From Symsagittifera roscoffensis (lineage: Eukaryota; Xenacoelomorpha; Acoela; Convolutidae), in assembly GCF_963678635.1 (NCBI RefSeq), contig NC_087062.1, forward strand, positions 83,104,012-83,168,011: a stretch of DNA of 64,000 nucleotides. Direction: 5' to 3'. A program made the translations under genes and the position numbers. A model generated the notes under the pieces. It was not told the DNA's origin. It saw only the letters and a list, made by a program, of their open reading frames with translations, and made no database searches. Positions 35,922 to 45,969 of this stretch are shown here, piece by piece; within the stretch, counting starts at the first letter, position 1; each line of letters begins with the position of its first letter.

Positions 35922-36370
35922 AAAGATATAAAATCCATTCTTAACCCGTCCAAGTCGATATGCATTTGATATTTTTAATTGATTGTTCTGGTGCAGCAAG
36001 AGAAAGGAATTCAATTACTTTTCAATTTGTCAACTGAAACCATTTTATAAGTTTATCACAACGATTAGGCACAAAAACGAAACCACTGTTAGGAAAACGC
36101 GGATGTTCCTTGAATGTTTCGGCCTACGCTGTGAGTGGCGGGAATGTCAAATTCTTCCCGTCTTGCTCTGCCCACTTTCAGTCAAATGTTGCACGATCTG
36201 TTTTTTTGTGCATTTAAAAAAAGTTTTTTTTTTACCTATTTTAGTTTCTGGCGAGGAATTTTCCGTAGAGAAACAAGGTTCTCGTTGCCCTAACTGCCCT
36301 ACCAACATTTTTGGATTTGTAGGAACTTCATACAGGATATGGTTTTTCTGAGTGTTTTACAAAAATTCCA
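35922..36370. repeat. 430-bp direct repeat, copy 1 (next to LINE ORF1)
   Basis: It aligns colinearly with 36970-37394. Shared words include GATTAGGCACAAAAACGAAA, AAAACGCGGATGTTCCTTGA, CTACGCTGTGAGTGGCGG and GAAACAAGGTTCTCGTTGCC. Copies differ by substitutions and by about 40 bp present only here (GCAAGAGAAAGGAATTCAAT). On the minus strand this segment lies immediately 5' of the LINE ORF1 remnant, so it may be LINE 5' sequence. Confidence 0.85.
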
Positions 36371-36969
36371 GATTGACAGCTAGGTGTTGCATCCGGAGCA
36401 ATCTACGATACGATTCTTCCTCTCGTCCTCGAATTAACAGTTCTCGTCGTGAATCACCTTGTGGTACAATTCAGTATGATTGCCCCGGTTTGTACGTGTT
36501 TAATTTGGGTCAATGTCAAAACCTAAAACTTTTCACTGTTTTCGCGTCTTGTTATCGCTGGATGATTTAGCGTATAATTTCAACTTGAACCTTCTTTCAT
36601 CGAAGTTTCTTGCCGACCCAACAAGGTAATCTGCCCTTCATTGTGATGAGAAACTGTTCTTCCTCTCGGTGAATTTTCTATTACCATTTGTGTTTTGTAG
36701 ATTTTCACTCGTTGTTTCACAGGTTCTTCAAGTTTCTGGATCTGCTTGTTTTGGTGATCATTGAGCTATATCAAGGTTTCATTATTCCGACCATTTGAAA
36801 AATAGGGAGGAACTTCTATTCAGGCGTGTTTTAGTTTTTTTTTCTAGCTGCCACAAATAATCATCGGAGAGAATTGAATAATTTCTCATTGTGAAGCCCT
36901 GTCAGTCGTGACTCGAACATTAAAAAAAATCAAAGAACTAAGTTCGGGTCATAAAAAACTATTGCTATT
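36371..36969. other. spacer between the two direct-repeat copies
   Basis: I see no recognisable gene. AAGTTCGGGTCATAAAAAACT near 36940 recurs in similar form at 37393, so the repeat unit may include part of this spacer. Confidence 0.45.
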
Positions 36970-37394
36970 CCAGTTGCTATTCCAAAGATATAAATCCATT
37001 CTTAACCCGTTCAATTCGATATGTATTTGATATTTTTTATTGATCGTTTTGGTGCCGACTGAAACTATTCGATAAGTTTATCACAACGATTAGGCACAAA
37101 AACGAAACTGCTGTTAGGAAAACGCGGATGTTCCTTGAATGTTTTGGCCTACGCTGTGAGTGGCGGAAATGTCGAAACATTCCCGTATTGTTCTGCCCAC
37201 TTTCACTCAAATGTTACACGATTTGTTTTTTTTGTGCATTTAAAAAAAAGTGTTTTTTTATCTATTTCAGTTTCTGGTGAGGAACTTTCCTTACAGAAAC
37301 AAGGTTCTCGTTGCCCTTACTGCCCTACCAAAATTTTTGGATATGTGAGAACTTCATACACGATATGGTTCTTCTGAGTGTTTTACAAAAATTC
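36970..37394. repeat. 430-bp direct repeat, copy 2 (flank of the LTR element)
   Basis: Second copy of 35922-36370. It ends about 26 bp before the 5' LTR. The 80- and 122-codon frames in the two copies (37135-37377, 35983-36351) end with related residues but lack any motif; I do not call them genes. Confidence 0.85.
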
Positions 37395-37420
37395 GGGTCA
37401 CAAAAAACTGGTCTGAAATT

Positions 37421-38319
37421 TGGAACCTGATCTAAACTATATTTTATGATTGGATAAATTGGATATTTTACCACTGTAAAATATTTAATATTAACCAATC
37501 ATAATCCATCTAACTAACAACCCACTTATTTGTAAGTGCTGAAATTACTTGTAATTTCAGTACCAGAGAGATTTGAATTTAACTTAGAAATTAGTTGTCT
37601 CTCCAAGAGAACTTCAGTAGCCGCAATAAACCAGTATACCCTAGATCTATTGAGCCTAGCAGAGACTAGTTAAACACCCTGAGACTAGAAAGTATAAGAG
37701 TAAGATTAGGATCGGTATTAGACTAAGAAGTTGCACGAATCTATCCGGCCGAAAATAAGATAGCGTGACGAGCAGACGGTGTACCCTATCCGAAATTACT
37801 CTATGAGTTAACCATATCGGTTACAACTCAAATTTTTGATTTTTCGTTTTATTTTGACTGAGTGAGCGAGCAGGCTTCCAAAACTGCTAAATAATTGCTT
37901 ATTTTTTTTCGGTGAAAACTCAGTTTTACTCAATTAAAATAAGATTTCTTGAGTAATTTGGGGTCTTTGATGTAACCAAAACGTTTAAAATTCAAACAAA
38001 ATTGATATTTTTGTTTTTCTAATCATTTGTCTACAAAATTTGTTTTCCAATTCGTTTATTTTACTTTGACTGTCGAATATGCCTAAGCTCTAGTTTTTAT
38101 TTCAGACCCTTTATCACACCACGCAGTAACCGAGTAGCCTTATTGCTGTTTAGCTTTGTCAACATCTTGAATGACTTGAGCTCAGCACGGAGTCAAATTG
38201 TATGTGATGTTCTTTTATGTTTTTGATCAGTTCACAAAGAGTCGATTCCAATTGGCCAAATCACCTGGGACGTAAATATCCAAAACTTCTAACTTTAAGT
38301 TTAAATAATTTATTAGCGC
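37421..38319 (+). repeat. 5' LTR, 899 bp
   Basis: It starts TGGAACCTGATCTAAACT and ends TTTAAATAATTTATTAGCGC. By eye it differs from the 3' LTR only at 37439, 37466, 37481 and 38267. AATAAA at 37625-37630 is a candidate poly(A) signal, and GCGTGACGAGCAGACGG lies further in. I find no strong TATA box. Near-identity of LTRs normally means recent insertion or gene conversion between them. Confidence 0.96.
37625..37630 (+). promoter_or_regulatory. candidate poly(A) signal in 5' LTR
   Basis: AATAAA 204 bp into the LTR; the identical site is at 56278 in the 3' LTR, where it could end the element's transcript. Confidence 0.5.
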
Positions 38320-38755
38320 GACAAAGTAGAATCTTACCATTTAGTTTTATGATTGTACGGCAAAAGCCAACACAAACTTTTGTATTTAGAATCTTACCAG
38401 CAATGAATTTAGATTTTCATTTGCAAACACAAAATTTTGAAGTCAATCTTCATGATCATTTCAGGCGCCGAACAAAATTATTAATGTACAATAACGATTG
38501 ATAAAAAGATCTCAAATCGTTTTCTTAATTTCTGCAGTCTTATATAAAACATATTTGAAAAATATTTATTGAAAATGAAAATAAAAATTAGTAGCATGAC
38601 AATAAAATGTTAGTAATCATAAATCATCTGTTATCCCAGCTTCATCACCTAAACATAACAACAATCATAAGCTCACTAATATCATTAAAATACTAAATCT
38701 TTTCTTAAAAAAATTTAAACCATTTTAAACTTAAATTCACTTAATTTTAAAATCA

Positions 38756-38780
38756 GATCATCAAGGCTTATCCTTGGATC
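38756..38780 (+). promoter_or_regulatory. leader hairpin 1 (possible packaging or dimerisation signal)
   Basis: GATC..CAAGG-CTTAT-CCTTG.GATC folds into a stem of about nine pairs with a five-base loop. The same hairpin recurs exactly 60 bases downstream. Function is inferred from position only. Confidence 0.45.
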
Positions 38781-38815
38781 TCAATTAATTTTCTACTTCA
38801 CTGAATTTAAAACCT

Positions 38816-38840
38816 GATCATCAAGGCCTATCCTTGGATC
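38816..38840 (+). promoter_or_regulatory. leader hairpin 2
   Basis: Second copy of the hairpin at 38756. It differs by one loop base (CCTAT for CTTAT), so the stem is preserved. Confidence 0.45.
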
Positions 38841-39355
38841 AAAAAGAACAATTTTGTTCTCCCCACCCACTTAGCAAGTGTCTAACGACCTCAAACGTCG
38901 ATTCACTACCCAACCTTTCCAAAAGACCCAAGATTAATAGAAATTTTTCAATAAAACTAACCATTCAAATTAAGATAAGCAGTGAAGAACTTCGGTTATT
39001 CATCCTTCATTTGAACCCTCCTCTTACCAGACCCAGGATAGATCTTAAACTTAGTAAGTTTAAAATAGTATCTAACGAACTACTTGCGTTCTAATTATAC
39101 CTGAACCTTGTGGATCGATTTACTATTCTCCAATTCTTGAACACAATCACTACCCCTAAGTAAGATTAAGTAAGTTAACACCTTAGTTTAGACTAGCCAC
39201 GAGAAAGTAAAAAATCATTCTTCGGAATCGATATATTTTTCTCTCCAATCCTAAATAAAAAGACCCAGGTTAAGCTAACCAAAAAATTGTAAGGACTAAC
39301 AGTCTAAGAAAATAAAAATGCCTAACAACCTTTTGCATCCCTCATTCTAAACCTT

Positions 39356-39817
39356 ATGTCATTCAAAAATCTAGGAAATAAGCAAACAATCGTTTTAGAC
39401 AACTGTGAAATAGATAACAAAAAATACGATCTTGTAATCACACCTCATACACAAACAGTTGGATACATCAAAACAAAACGACAAACAACAAAAAGAAAAA
39501 TTATAAACAAACAAAGACAAATCACACGAAAAAGATTTTCAAAAAACAGAAAGGCATTTTCTGAATCAGAAGCCAGCAGTTTAGATGAACTCTACAAATT
39601 AAAAGAAACAATTGTTAAAAATTGTCCCATTCACGGTCAATTATATATTTTCGATTCAGAAACAACTTCAAATTCATCAAAAAGAGGAAAAAGAAGAATA
39701 AAAAAGCAAAACAAACACAAACCAGTACACCTGTTTAATTGGAATCAACCACTTAGACACATCAATAGCTATATATTAACAGTCATCAAACGAAAAAATG
39801 AGCCACACTCAAAGTGA
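39356..39817 (+). CDS. small very basic ORF upstream of Gag
   Basis: 153 codons from the first ATG after the leader. The N-terminal 40 residues are mixed. Residues about 50-80 are a dense Lys/Arg stretch (KTKRQTTKRKIINKQRQITR), a second basic cluster follows (KRGKRRIKKQNKHK), and the two Cys are separated. No zinc finger or enzyme motif is visible. Its charge suggests nucleic-acid binding or nuclear localisation, which is inference. It overlaps the next ORF by 20 bases in another frame across an A6 run. It could therefore be a separate accessory gene or the true N-terminus of Gag joined by a frameshift or lost by an indel. Confidence 0.6.
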   Translation: MSFKNLGNKQTIVLDNCEIDNKKYDLVITPHTQTVGYIKTKRQTTKRKIINKQRQITRKRFSKNRKAFSESEASSLDELYKLKETIVKNCPIHGQLYIFDSETTSNSSKRGKRRIKKQNKHKPVHLFNWNQPLRHINSYILTVIKRKNEPHSK

Positions 39818-41081
39818 CGATAGTCCAGATGACGAAGCAGTTTACCCCTTTCTCTTAGATTCACCCGATGATAGAGGACAACTTGATTTTTGCAAAAACT
39901 TACTCGTAAATTTGTTTGAACCCGGAATCAGTCCATGCAAAGCAGAATTCCCAGATGTGAAAATCAAGAGACAAATTATTGAACATTATTTGAAAGACAT
40001 ATGTAACCTAACACAACAATATGGAATCTACACCATAGAATTCAGCACACCAAATAAAAACCATCGTAAATATGTAATTCAAACAGATGATATTGAATTA
40101 GAATTTTCAAAATTATTCCTAGAAAATATCAAAAGCATACAATATCATAATTCACAAAGAGCAAACTCTATATTCACTAATGAAGTTTTTGAAATAATAT
40201 ATACCTATATCTCTATGTTAGAAAAAACAGAATTTCAAAGTATTTCACCAACTGAAACATCCAAAGATACAAAAGTACGAAATGAAATCGCATTATTTTC
40301 AACTTTTTTACATATAATCAAAAAAAATTTCACTAAAGACGATGTTTCACTACACACAAAACTTGACTCACAAAAAATGTTGGCATGGTTTATAATAGAT
40401 TATTTCACACATAATCTAGACTTAATTTCACAAGCAAGAAAAAATTTCAGACCTCAAAATTCAAATGATTACACTGCTATTACAGAACAATCAGACTACA
40501 TTTGGGACCCTGAATGGTCTCATCCTACATTTATACATATTCCACAATCTATCTCAAGTCAAGCAATAAGTACAATATCTTATCACAGAGATTATGTAAA
40601 AGTAATACCATTAACCATTGATGCAACACCATCAAACTACAATACATTTTTGACTGATACACGAAGTAACAGTTTAAATTCGACCGTCATACACAAGGAA
40701 AACCTTAATGGAACTAGAAATCTTACACAACAAGGTATTCAAACACCATCACACTTCATAAATGAAGAAATTGTCCAAACAACAACAACTACACAACAAA
40801 GTATTTCACCAATACACTCAAATTTAACAACACCAAGAAATACAAATACATCACTGGCACAAGTAACCTTACAATCAATCGTTAAACCTTCGGTTGCTCC
40901 AAAATATTCACATATGGAATATCAAACATATAGACCAATGACGATACCGTCAAAAACACGAAAATCATTTACAAGAAACACCTTTGCAGAACATGATTAT
41001 AATTATGCTCACAATCAAAGAACAAATCAACCTCCCCAAAAAAATACACAAAATTTAAATAGCGTATGTTCTCCTTATTGA
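39798..41081 (+). CDS. gag: Gag N-terminal region (427 codons)
   Basis: It begins with an acidic segment (SHTQSDDSPDDEAVYPFLLD). A mostly helical-looking middle of about 200 residues follows, then a Gln/Thr/Ser/Asn-rich tail. It stops at TGA 41079-41081, but the same frame continues with sensible coding past that stop for about 30 codons, so the stop is probably a lesion within a longer Gag. I recognise no named domain; assignment to Gag rests on position and frame continuity toward the capsid-like and zinc-knuckle parts. Confidence 0.65.
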   Translation: MSHTQSDDSPDDEAVYPFLLDSPDDRGQLDFCKNLLVNLFEPGISPCKAEFPDVKIKRQIIEHYLKDICNLTQQYGIYTIEFSTPNKNHRKYVIQTDDIELEFSKLFLENIKSIQYHNSQRANSIFTNEVFEIIYTYISMLEKTEFQSISPTETSKDTKVRNEIALFSTFLHIIKKNFTKDDVSLHTKLDSQKMLAWFIIDYFTHNLDLISQARKNFRPQNSNDYTAITEQSDYIWDPEWSHPTFIHIPQSISSQAISTISYHRDYVKVIPLTIDATPSNYNTFLTDTRSNSLNSTVIHKENLNGTRNLTQQGIQTPSHFINEEIVQTTTTTQQSISPIHSNLTTPRNTNTSLAQVTLQSIVKPSVAPKYSHMEYQTYRPMTIPSKTRKSFTRNTFAEHDYNYAHNQRTNQPPQKNTQNLNSVCSPY

Positions 41082-41456
41082 AATCTCCCGAAAACATCGA
41101 CAAATTTAGTAAATTTTCCAGATAATCCACAACCTACACAGGATTATACTGAAATTTACCCTTCTTCCAACAAAATAAAAATAACCAACATACAACATTT
41201 AATACAAACTATTTATCATCCGATGAAGATGATTATCACCAACCAGATATTTTTGCACCATATACTAAAGAATATCGAACACAAAGAACACGACAACCTC
41301 AACCATCTCGAAATATGAAAATTTACCCACAAAACCCAACAGATGTACAAAATCCACAACAAATGCATATACAAAATCCACTTAACACACAATATTTTTA
41401 ACAAATACAACCACAAAATCCAATGTCAATGCATTCTTGTCTACCAACTCAAATGA
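41082..41456 (+). pseudogene. broken Gag linker
   Basis: Coding-like sequence continues in the frame of the upstream ORF to about 41170. It then switches to another frame (SSDEDDYHQPD, then a Pro/Gln/Asn-rich part) up to about 41466, with an in-frame TAA at 41399-41401. The sequence character (low complexity, polar) matches Gag spacer regions. Two frame changes and one stop separate it from neighbours. Confidence 0.55.
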
Positions 41457-41879
41457 ATGCAAAATGAAATACCGCTTCCATATTACCTTCAGCAACACGA
41501 AATAACAAAAAATCAACTTTCAAATTTTTCGCAAATGCCAAATGCCGCAGAATCACTACAGATGACAATGAATCCATACCTCATGGGTGGATCATCAATA
41601 ACATCCAATAAACCACTGATGGTATTTACAGGAACAGACCCTGAATATTCTGTAGAAGATTATTTAAATGCAGTAACAGCAAATTTAATTTTAAATATAG
41701 GACCTGAACCAATTAATACGCCACTACATCAAAATTGGATACATAGACGCACAGAATTGATACAAACAACTTTAGATGGCGCAGCTCAAAAATGGTTTTC
41801 AGTATTACCTATAGAAATAAAGTCAAACAGGCAGAGATTTACACAAGAATTTTCAAAAATGTTACTCCGAAAGAAATAA
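41457..41879 (+). CDS. gag: Gag capsid-like segment
   Basis: 140 codons containing MVFTGTDPEYSVEDYLNAV followed about 50 residues later by TTLDGAAQKWFSVLP. This F-x-G ... DYL ... L-x-G-x-A-x-W pattern is the hallmark of the N-terminal capsid part in Ty3/gypsy Gag. Gag builds the virus-like particle. The frame ends at TAA 41877 after a basic LLRKK, and coding resumes in the +1 frame, so an indel lies in the A-rich CGAAAGAAATAA stretch. The listed ATG is simply the first in this open segment and is not the real protein start. Confidence 0.85.
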   Translation: MQNEIPLPYYLQQHEITKNQLSNFSQMPNAAESLQMTMNPYLMGGSSITSNKPLMVFTGTDPEYSVEDYLNAVTANLILNIGPEPINTPLHQNWIHRRTELIQTTLDGAAQKWFSVLPIEIKSNRQRFTQEFSKMLLRKK

Positions 41880-42753
41880 ACAACACCAAAAAGTTTTATG
41901 TAAAGAAATTCGCAGATTACTAAATGAAACTATCAAACAATTAGCAGTGCGCATCGAAACACTAGTTCGAAAAGCATATTCACTTAACACACATGACTAT
42001 AAAAACACAAAAATGACAGAAATTTTAATGATGACCTTAACACCTCAATCAAGAAAAGTAGCAATAAAAAAGAGAGCATCTCATCCTTCCTCAATTCGAG
42101 AGCCAGATTTAGATTTTCGAAAACTAGTAGATAAACTAGAACAAGCGGAAATCACAATGAAACTTGAAGAAACAGAAAATCTAAAACTACAATATGTTAA
42201 TCGAATTGAAACAAACACTACACATATAAATAACATACAGGAATCAGATACAGACCTAATTGAAAAAATCACCGAAATACTAAATATCTACGAAAAACAT
42301 CCAAATTTTAAAGGCAAACCATCCTTCAAAAAATGGTGTAATTATTGCCGACGATACGGACACAGTATTTTCGAATGTAGACAAAAACAACAAGATAATC
42401 AGAATAAACCTCAAAAGCATAAAAAACCAAATAAATCGTTTTATCAATTTATGAAAAAAGATCAAAATCTACCAAACAAAAATATATATAGTAATAACAG
42501 TTCAAGAAAACCACTTCCGAACAACACCAATTACACAAGGAATCAATTACCATATAACTCAAGTTATAGAGGAAGATCACCAGAACGAAGAAATACACAA
42601 AACTCTTCACAAAATAATTATAATCGATCAAATGGTCGAAATAACTATTCGAGATCTAATTCCAATGCAACACAATTTGTTTCTAGATCCAGTTCCCAAG
42701 AAATAAACACTATTCCAATAATCAATCGCGAAACTCATCATACAAAGAAATAG
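41880..42753 (+). CDS. gag: Gag C-terminal segment with CCHC zinc knuckle
   Basis: The open frame starts at 41880; its first ATG codon is not an obvious start. The first part (RRLLNETIKQLAVRIETLV) continues the Gag helical domain. Then WCNYCRRYGHSIFECRQ (knuckle residues C-x2-C-x4-H-x4-C at 42337-42378) is a nucleocapsid zinc knuckle that binds genomic RNA. A long Asn/Arg/Ser/Tyr-rich tail follows. The frame ends at TAG 42751. The same kind of R/S/N repeats continues in other frames, so the end is a lesion. Confidence 0.88.
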
Positions 42754-43829
42754 AAACTATTCACATAATAGAAATAGAAGTTATTCGAACAATCGAAATC
42801 AAAAATACCCGAACAATCGATCAAGAAATAACTCGTATAATATCAAACTATCACAGATCAAATGATAATTATCAAAACAGATCACGAAACAATTCACAAA
42901 ATCGAAATTCAAGTTATAATAATCAATATAGAATTTATTCCCAGTCTTCACATAGGAATAATAACCATTATAATAAATCTAAACACCGAAACAGAAGTAG
43001 TACACCAAAACACCAAAGACATATCAATCAAGTACAGTCAAATGAAGAAACAACATCAGACCCCCCAGGTATTGATGACACAGGAACTAACGAACTACAA
43101 CTAAATCAAATAAACTGTGGATTATCAAATACAGAAAGTGATAGAGAAAATACCATCACTGTACATATGATAACAGTCGAAAACGATTATGAACCTATCA
43201 TATATGAACAACCTTTTACATCACATATATATGAAAGTCAACTGGAACTCCTTCACAATTATTATATTGGACCCATCGATACTACACAAACTACACAAGA
43301 AGTAAACGAAATTAACACGGTAATTAAACCCGATGAAAAAGACAAAACACGATGTTCAAACACAAATCATATTTATCAAAATATACAAAAAGAACAACCC
43401 AGAGAAAAAATTTGGACAATACCATTTCTCTTAGAAAGTCCAAGAAACAAAGAATTTTAACCACCAGATCTTGAAACTGATTTTTTAATTGATTCAGGAG
43501 CAGAACCAAAAATAATTAATATTCCCACATGGAATGAAATCAAAACATTACATCCAAAAACAACGCCTCTTGCAACCTCTAGTAAACTAGCAACAGCACA
43601 AGGATCAACAATAGTAAATTATGGAAAAATCCAATTATTCCTTCTCCCCACAAGAACAATGGAGCAAAATAAAATTCTAAACAAACCATTTAAACAAATA
43701 TTTCATATTACTGATATTAAGCACAATATCATTGGCATACCATTTATATTAAAACATATACCAACAATCAACATCTTAAATAGTAAAATACTAATCAAGG
43801 ATAAATACACAAAAAAAATACAGCTCTAA
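42754..43829 (+). pseudogene. Nucleocapsid tail and aspartic protease, interrupted
   Basis: R/S/N-rich repeats run first in one frame (about 42760-42860) and then another (from about 42858), which stays open to 43829 except for TAA at 43458-43460. After the stop comes TDFLIDSGAEPKIIN with the catalytic D-S-G at 43491-43499. About 80 codons later HNIIGIPFIL fills the place of the usual I-L/I-G motif. That is a retropepsin-type protease, which cleaves Gag-Pol in the particle. The stop sits at the Gag/protease boundary, where some retroviruses use readthrough, but the many other stops make a lesion more likely. Confidence 0.8.
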
Positions 43830-44377
43830 CATTTTTTCAAAGAATAAACAAACAACCACAATTCTTCTCAAAATTTCATCCAATTTATAACCAACAACGG
43901 AAACACCTGAAACCATTATCAGGAAATATATATAATTTTTCAAAGAAACAAGTTCACCAGTATGATAAAAGTCAAAATAAACAACAACTTTTTATGTCAG
44001 ACTTTGAATTTAAACCCATTCACAAGTTCTTCAAAATCACGATCTCATCTATAAAATATTTGAAAAACACAAATTCCGACATCATTTCGTTACACGTGTA
44101 TAACAATACACCGTATCAAGTAACATAACCCTTATGACTTTTAGGATATTGCGAAACAAACGCTACAATCTCACCCATACATGAAGTAGCCTACCGCGTA
44201 AATAATATACTCCAATTATTAGATATTTGCCAATCCACAATTCTTGAAGAAGAATTATCCATAAATAACATAATAAGTATTAAAAAGAAAAACACAGATT
44301 ACTTCACAAAAACACCATATTTTAAACCAACGTTCAATATAACAAATTACACAAAAGAACAACAAAAATTTTTAACG
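43829..44377 (+). pseudogene. Pol linker between protease and RT, with two stops
   Basis: A single frame runs from 43829 into the RT ORF. It starts TFFQRINKQPQFF and includes GYCETNATISPI, broken by TAA 44126 and TGA 44135. The frame is unchanged across both stops, so these are nonsense changes and not indels. Protease and this linker are in different frames, so an indel lies near 43825. Confidence 0.75.
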
Positions 44378-44965
44378 ATGTTTAATTTTGAACACTCACA
44401 AATTACACAAATCGAATTTGACAAATTAGCGAAACAACTGTTAAAAAATTCAACAGTCTACGCAACATCAAAATTTGACGTTGGAAAAATCAGTTCATCA
44501 CTACATCTCCCGTTAAAACCTGACACAGTTTTCAAAAAACAAAGAGCTAGTAAAGTACCAATTCATTTACACGATAAAGTAAATAGTTCACTTGATATTT
44601 TAGAACAATACAAAATTATCTCACCAGTAAATAAAGAAGAACAACCAAAAGTTAACACATTTATCAACCCTGTTATCATTCTAGCAAAAGGAGAATCATT
44701 AAAAATAGTTTTAGACGCTAGATACCTCAATTCAATAATTGACGAATCAAAATGCAATTGGCCAATTGAACCAATAAAAGTTATCTTAACAAAAATAAAT
44801 GGAAATTTTTTTACAACCGCAGATATGAATAGTGCATACAATCAAATTCCACTAGATGAACAATCACGACGTTTAACACAATTTGTTATTGGAAATCAAA
44901 AATATGAATTTAACCGCGTATTCTATGGAATTTCCATAGGACCAGCAGCATTTTCAGTTTTATGA
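44378..44965 (+). CDS. pol: Reverse transcriptase, fingers and palm N-terminal half
   Basis: 195 codons from the first ATG; the frame is open from 44138. Typical RT blocks follow in order: FINPVIILAKGESLKIVLDAR (block B), then NGNFFTTADMNSAYNQIPL with the first catalytic Asp at about residue 149, then QKYEFNRVFYGISIGPAAFS (the FGL..AP.xF block). RT converts element RNA into cDNA. The frame ends at TGA 44963 inside the highly conserved region just before YLDD. The remainder is in the -1 frame, so a 1-nt indel near the T4 run at 44951-44954 breaks it. Confidence 0.93.
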   Translation: MFNFEHSQITQIEFDKLAKQLLKNSTVYATSKFDVGKISSSLHLPLKPDTVFKKQRASKVPIHLHDKVNSSLDILEQYKIISPVNKEEQPKVNTFINPVIILAKGESLKIVLDARYLNSIIDESKCNWPIEPIKVILTKINGNFFTTADMNSAYNQIPLDEQSRRLTQFVIGNQKYEFNRVFYGISIGPAAFSVL

Positions 44966-45969
44966 GTAAAATGTTTAGACCACTAATACTCAAGAAAAAC
45001 GCAATCACCTATTTAGATGATGTTTTTATGCAATCACAAACAAAAGAAGAAAAGTTTACGGTTTTAGAGCACTATCATAAAATACTTCAGAACGAAAATC
45101 TGAAGGCCGCTCCCGATAAATCACACTTCTTTTTGACACGAGTTCAACTTTTAGGACATAATATAGAAAGAAACACAATCACTCCATTAAAATCACGCGT
45201 TGATGCTATTCAAAAACTTCAACCACCGACAAACAAAAAGAAAATCCAAGAATTTCTTGGAATGTTAAATTTCTTAAGCAAGTACGTTTATAAGATGCAA
45301 TTATATTCAAGACCGTTCTATAATATCCTCAGACAACAAAATAATTTTGAATGGACCACTGAACATCAAACACGATTTGAAGAAATTAAAAAACTTTTAA
45401 CTGAACAAATTTCAAACACAATTCCAGACCCAAATCAACCATTTTATGCAATGTGCGATGCTTCAAATTTTGGCATCGGAGCAGCGTTACTACAATCACA
45501 TAGTGGTACAAATAAAATGAATCTTATATCAGCAAATTGCCGATTATTCACTCAAGCAGAGCTACGACTCTCAACTCTAATGAGAGAATGTACAGCCATA
45601 ATTTATACACTTACAGAATATGAATTTCTGATACTTGGATCAAAACATCCAACAGTTCTATTCACAGATCATAAACCAATTATTTTTCTCTTTACAAAAA
45701 ATTCAAATCCAAATCACCGAGTTTATAGATTTCAATTAATTCTAACGAAATTTCCAAACTTACATATAGTTTGGACAGCAGGAAAGAATCTTGCATTACC
45801 AGATACATTAAGTCGAAATACACCACCTGAATTACTTACACGAAAAACTACAGTTGAAAAACCAAAAAATATAAAATTTTACCTTGCAAAAGACAAAACA
45901 TCACCCCGACTAGAATGCAAATATGCAGTAAAAACTGACATTGACCAATCACAAATAAATAATCCATAA
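44962..45969 (+). CDS. pol: Reverse transcriptase C-terminal half and RNase H
   Basis: 335 codons. ITYLDDVF at residues 15-22 is the YxDD catalytic box. LLGHNI and EFLGMLNFLSKYV are the thumb/connection blocks of Ty3/gypsy RT. RNase H follows with catalytic acidic residues in FYAMCDASNFGIGAALLQ (Asp about 166), LMRECTAIIYTL (Glu), VLFTDHKPIIFLF (Asp) and LALPDTLSR (Asp). The apparent ATGA overlap with the upstream ORF is an accident of the indel. The TAA at 45967 is in frame with the continuing Pol sequence. Confidence 0.95.
   Translation: MSKMFRPLILKKNAITYLDDVFMQSQTKEEKFTVLEHYHKILQNENLKAAPDKSHFFLTRVQLLGHNIERNTITPLKSRVDAIQKLQPPTNKKKIQEFLGMLNFLSKYVYKMQLYSRPFYNILRQQNNFEWTTEHQTRFEEIKKLLTEQISNTIPDPNQPFYAMCDASNFGIGAALLQSHSGTNKMNLISANCRLFTQAELRLSTLMRECTAIIYTLTEYEFLILGSKHPTVLFTDHKPIIFLFTKNSNPNHRVYRFQLILTKFPNLHIVWTAGKNLALPDTLSRNTPPELLTRKTTVEKPKNIKFYLAKDKTSPRLECKYAVKTDIDQSQINNP

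Larger units (their letters stand above)
38320..39355 (+). other. untranslated leader of the retroelement
   Basis: About 1 kb between LTR and first ORF with no frame over 95 codons. It contains the phrase AGAATCTTACCA twice (from about 38329 and 38388), the paired hairpins at 38756 and 38816, and splice-donor-like GTAAGT/GTAAGA words at 39054, 39160 and 39170. Retroelement leaders normally hold primer binding and packaging signals. I cannot identify the tRNA primer. Confidence 0.7.

Noticed and set aside
37135-37377. 80-codon ORF related to 35983-36351 as a duplicated gene
   Set aside because: Similarity is due to the 430-bp direct repeat; frames differ through most of their length and show no motif.
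43458-43460. TAA between Gag tail and protease as a retroviral readthrough stop
   Set aside because: Position is suggestive, but at least nine other in-frame stops occur in Gag-Pol, so a lesion or error is the simpler reading.
44951-44968. ATGA overlap in RT as a programmed frameshift or translational coupling
   Set aside because: It splits the conserved RT core just before YLDD; a 1-nt indel near a T4 run explains it, and no slippery heptamer fits the needed shift.
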